Shown piece by piece: positions 59,987 to 64,000 of a stretch of 64,000 nucleotides of DNA. The stretch is taken from the NCBI GenBank assembly GCA_015039365.1, contig WION01000005.1, forward strand, positions 496,001 through 560,000. Direction: 5' to 3'. This DNA comes from Amanita rubescens. Lineage: Eukaryota; Basidiomycota; Agaricomycetes; Agaricales; Amanitaceae. A program made the translations under genes and the position numbers. The notes beneath the pieces were generated by a model that made no database searches, was not told the origin of the DNA, and worked only from the letters and a program-made list of their open reading frames with translations. How positions within the stretch are numbered: the first letter of the stretch is position 1; each line of letters starts with the position of its first letter.

Positions 59987-62900
59987 TCATGTACTGAAGA
60001 ATAATGTGTTCGGTCCGATCATGACCCTAACGTTCCGGTCTCCAACCCATTCAAACTTTGTCGAGTCCAGAGAGTTTGCCAATTCAGCTATTCGCTTCCG
60101 GTTAGCAATATCAGGTAACACATGCACAGTATATCCTCACATATATCTCCAAAGTGGAAGTTGAGACTTTTGTACGGCCGAGAACCACTTTGACCTTGAC
60201 GAGGCGGGGCACCTGGTGTGAAAAAACTTGCAAAGCTTGAACCGACTTTCCATACATTCACCAGGCCCTCGTCAATCGAGACAGTTGCCAGTCTTCTGCC
60301 ATCAGGTGAGAAGCTGCATGAGGTGATTCTCTTTTTATGCCCCTCGAGGATGTATAAGCGAGTCGCCGTCTTCAGGTCATACATAACTATCACTCCTTCG
60401 TTGGAACCAACAGCGAGCCGTTGAGTTGCGCCGTGAAAGTCAACATTGGGAAAACTTTGAACGCAATTTGCTCAGTGAGAGAGTGGCTACTAATAGTTAT
60501 AGTCTTACGTTTTGACAACTTGTGCAATGATATCCGTCGCGGTATCGAGGATAACGTCTCGGTTTGTTGTCGAGTTGGGATCCAGAGACTTCACGACTGC
60601 CTCCATCAGCTTGGACAAGTTTGAATGAAGCACGGTTGGTCGCTTAGACGTAGCTTAGCACCAAATCAAGAGTTCGAATTTATAAAAGTTACCTTGCGAA
60701 TCAAAAACACGACTATCTGCAAGACTGATAGTCTATGTTCGACATTGGGCGGATTAAGGATATCGAGTCCCAATGTAGTCATGAATAGGGGCGTGTTGCT
60801 TGACGCTATGGAGAGTACGGCAGAACGCGCCTGAGTCGCAACATTTTGTATATTGATGAAATCTTTCTGAGAATTCGTCGCAAGATTAAAGAGAGAACGT
60901 AGAATCTGCATTGAATCTATGTAATGTTGCCAGACATGAAATCCTCGAGAACAGAGGTCGATGGCGAGGACCTTGTATATCGGTTTGTCTTGCTTTAGAT
61001 AAAGGGCAAGTGACTTTGAAACGTCTCTCAGAACACTATTATGGGGTCAATTTTCTATGAGAAGTCATAGCCTTACGCACTCACTCTACTGACATGATAC
61101 CGTATTTTTCCACGGAAAGATAGCCGCATAAATATAGTGCTAAAGGGGATAAGGCATTCTCTTTTTCATGGGTATGCAGGGAAGGAACTCGATGGAGATT
61201 CAGGGAAGAGTAATGACGATACTTTCACGGCACTCACGTCGACGGTGCCACTGGTCAACGAGGTCACTTGCCTCGTCATCTGATAATTTTGCGATCGAAG
61301 CATCAAATACAGTACGGCAGGATGATCGAAGCTCTGCGAAGTTAAATAGATATAGTTTATGACAGCATAAATAAGCTCATACCGGATGACCTGAACCACA
61401 GCTGCGCAAGAAATGGAAGACTAGGGGATTGATACCCGGGTCCAACGCAGCCTGTCAGAGATGCCACATAGAAGGTAGTGACAGTCTTGGCATTATCCAT
61501 GTACTCTGATAGAAATGAGTTGAAGATCGGAAATGTCACAGTTTCTCACCTTCAAACAAGCCAAGAGTGCGCAGGACAGAGGCAATGCCCACCAGGCGGG
61601 CTGCAGGAGACATCGCCTGAAATACACCATGCATCACGACTACTTTTACAGCCATAAAGTGTCGAAGTATCGAGGCTTGTGCGACGTGAGTGCCGCTCAT
61701 TCCTGATTCCGTAGTCATACATACCTGGAAAATCCAACTGACGAGGATGAACTTGGGATTTTAAGTTTCGTCCAACAAATGTCATCAATATCCTCATTTA
61801 AGCCGGGTGTTAATAAGAAGGAAAGCACGAGCTTTATTTGGTCAAGCTTAATGTAGATGGCTTTCGTCTGATCTTTGTTGGTACTGATAGTTTTCATAAC
61901 CGTGGTTGCATCGGAGATAAATCGCTCGATATCGAGCGACAAGGTAGATACTATTGTGCATATTAGATACACGTGCCCTCCCTCTCCGAACCACATACCA
62001 GTATCTGGGCCCTGGTGACCATCCGACACCATTCGAAACGATGCACTGTATCCATCGTCTTGTCTGTCAAGGAACCTGTTATGTGATCAGAAGAAGTCAT
62101 AATAAGCGAACAATAGCAATACAATTCTGTCCAGCCTCCCTGTGGAAGCAACTCCTCTGCTTTATCTAGACTTAAGGAGCGCCAAAACTCTCTCGATTGC
62201 GTGTCCCATAATCGAGCGCGACGATCCTCGTAAATAAGCAGCATATTTGTTTCTCCCAGGCAGATCCGACGAAGGGATACAGCTGAGCCAGGGATCATAT
62301 ACAAACTGCTTTTGTCAGGAGATTTTTGGATAAACTGACCCATCTACTTACTACTGAAAATCGTCGAGAGCAATCACGGCGATTGTCCCATCCTGAGCCA
62401 TGCATAGTAAACACCCACTCAGAGGCCCTGTTCTTTCAACGGGCAGCTGAATGACTTGGCACAATGGTGTGATGAATAATTTCCACCGCGCGCAGAGCTT
62501 GAGTGTACTAGTGCTGTTTAAACATCGGGTAATCGGATTCGAGGCTTACGCACTTCGGTGTCCAGAATGCAATCGATCCATCGTCTGCTCCGCTAACGAG
62601 GAAACGTTCTTTGGATTGCAGATTCTGCACGATGTGCAAGAACGTAATTTCACCATCTATTTGATGACCAGATGTTTTCGCCAATGCGAGTTTGTCCTTA
62701 GATTGACCACACAACCACGACAACGGATATTGTCGAATCCACCCGTCAGCTATGGTGATTTCAGTCCATTAGTAGGGGGAAACGCGCAGTACATACCGTA
62801 GCCTTGGATGATGGCGTCATTGTCCAACGGTAAGAGAGACGTTGGTTGAGGTATTTCAGTAATCGGGCGGCGCGCCTCCCATAACACTTGCTTTTCGCAC

Positions 62901-64000
62901 TTAACGCTTTCCTCGACCTTATCGCCAGATTTGAAGAGACGGAGAAATTGCCGTTGACCATCTTCAGATAACCTGGTATATATAGCTTCATATGAGAATG
63001 AGACAGCCAGTACCTCGAATATCCCAGTAGTTTGCGTTAGTTGATGAGTAGGCCTGCGAGAAAGGGTTAGTCACCGTTGATAAGTAGTATATGCGACTCA
63101 CTGCATCAAGGACAACGTGCCATCAGGAGCAACCTCGCAATGAGCATTTGCAGTTTGGACCTTGTAGTACTCGATTCGGCTCTAAGTACCAAGGTAATGA
63201 GGACGGGAAAACCACAGGACTGCAACCCGACCCACGTCATAAACCACATAATATAAGTCAGTGTCAATCCAGTTCGCTTCTACAAAGCCCTGCAAGGACT
63301 GCGAGAAGAGAATCCGGAAGTCATGCCCCCGACACACGAACCCCTGGCCGAAATTAGAAAACATGTGCAGATCTGAAGACATACATACCTGGATACAGGA
63401 GTGTGACCAAGCAAGTCCCATAATCTGATCAGCTACATGCCGCATCCGAACTCCAAGGACAGCTTCGCCTAGACGAAGTATACCTAGAGTATACCCTTCA
63501 TCTGCGGTTGAACCCCATCCACATCCCTGGTCGGCGTCATGCAGATGTGGTTTCTCCAAGTAAGTTTTCATGGCTTTGAAAGGATTCGGTAAAGGAAGTG
63601 CACTTCCCGAAACAGAGGCCGGAGTTCTACTGCCATGATTCGAGGTATCTGAGCTATGCTTCAAGCTTCTCAAAGACATTGTTCCATCATGCGATGTTGA
63701 AATTAGTTCCACAACGCCTACAGAACTCACTTCAGAACGAGAATGGTGTTAAATAGTCCCTTACCCTCGTTCGCGTAACTTATCTCAATACCCCCAACAG
63801 GACCATTATACGACCACTGAAACATCTTAGCCAGATTGACGGGACTAGAGCTCGATTCCTTCTTCGACGATAGCTCGAAAATAACCATCCTCGATCTCCC
63901 TGTTGTTCCATTCTCCTCAGGGTCAAAAGAAGGGGTGTTGGGATTGATTGTGGCGGATACGACTAAAAAAGTGGTCTAAACGGTGATACATGTGTGCGAT
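59987..64000 (-). CDS. WDR7/rabconnectin-3 beta homologue (5' end outside window)
   Basis: Rabconnectin-3 beta partners with the Rav1/DMXL protein in V-ATPase assembly. The gene is on the minus strand with many short exons and runs past the right edge, so the N-terminus is missing. WD-repeat pieces occur in the first half (VELISTSHDGTMSLRSLK, FLVSGADDGSIAFWT, ARLWDTQSREFWRSL). The second half is helical, with MQILRSLFNLATNS and QARSAVLSIASSNTPLFMTTLGLDIL, then a final WD pair MIVMYDLKTATRLYILEGHKKRITSCSFSPDGR and the end VGDRNVRVMIGPNTLFFST. This order of WD, helical region, WD matches WDR7. Exon borders were only traced at the 3' end. Confidence 0.88.

Noticed and set aside
1..64000. Biosynthetic gene cluster, defence island, CRISPR or intact transposon
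   Set aside because: Genes are unrelated housekeeping functions; no backbone synthase, reverse transcriptase, transposase or repeat array was found.

Overview
The window reads as nuclear DNA of a filamentous basidiomycete, most likely an Agaricomycete. Genes are split by many short GT-AG introns of about 45-60 nt, intergenic gaps are small, and the set of conserved eukaryotic genes is fungal: ROT1, proteasome PRE7, ALG11, MSP1, NOT2, trehalase, GGTase-I beta and others. There is no bacterial operon structure, CRISPR array, rRNA or recognisable tRNA, and I found no intact transposon. Exon joins below were worked out by hand from reading frame, splice sites and family conservation.

Layout. 1-7 kb: two tandem paralogues of an uncharacterised fungal family, then ROT1, PRE7, a HYPK-like NatA partner and an aldo-keto reductase with an extra N-terminal membrane segment. 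7-22 kb: a rearranged block. An unknown multi-pass membrane protein occurs three times (A inverted at 7.4-9.2 kb, B at 16.8-18.6 kb, C at 19.7-21.5 kb). Broken pieces of the neighbouring RPAP1 and glutathione synthetase genes are scattered beside the copies, so the block arose by segmental duplication, inversion and deletion. HNT1, intact RPAP1 and intact GSH2 lie inside it. 22-31 kb: a 2OG-Fe(II) oxygenase, PRMT3, CCDC25/Jlp2 and RBM25. 31-38 kb: a 15-exon GH37 trehalase, MSP1, a small single-pass membrane protein and ALG11. 38-48 kb: an FMN-dependent hydroxy-acid oxidase, a SUN-domain ER protein, geranylgeranyltransferase-I beta, NOT2 and RPC9. 49-64 kb: a serine-rich membrane protein, an ENTH-domain clathrin adaptor, a lipase-like hydrolase, an HNH-like protein, a GH20 hexosaminidase and the 3' part of a WDR7/rabconnectin-3 beta homologue that runs off the window.

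Most genes are housekeeping genes and do not form a pathway cluster. They touch secretory and ER quality functions (ROT1, ALG11, SUN, MSP1), RNA metabolism (RBM25, NOT2, RPC9, RPAP1), protein modification (PRMT3, GGTase-I, HYPK) and turnover (PRE7). The part least explained by known biology is the 7-22 kb block with its triplicated membrane protein. Two further points need raw-read checks: copy A carries about a dozen one-base insertions confined to its 5' half, and ROT1 carries one probable extra base.
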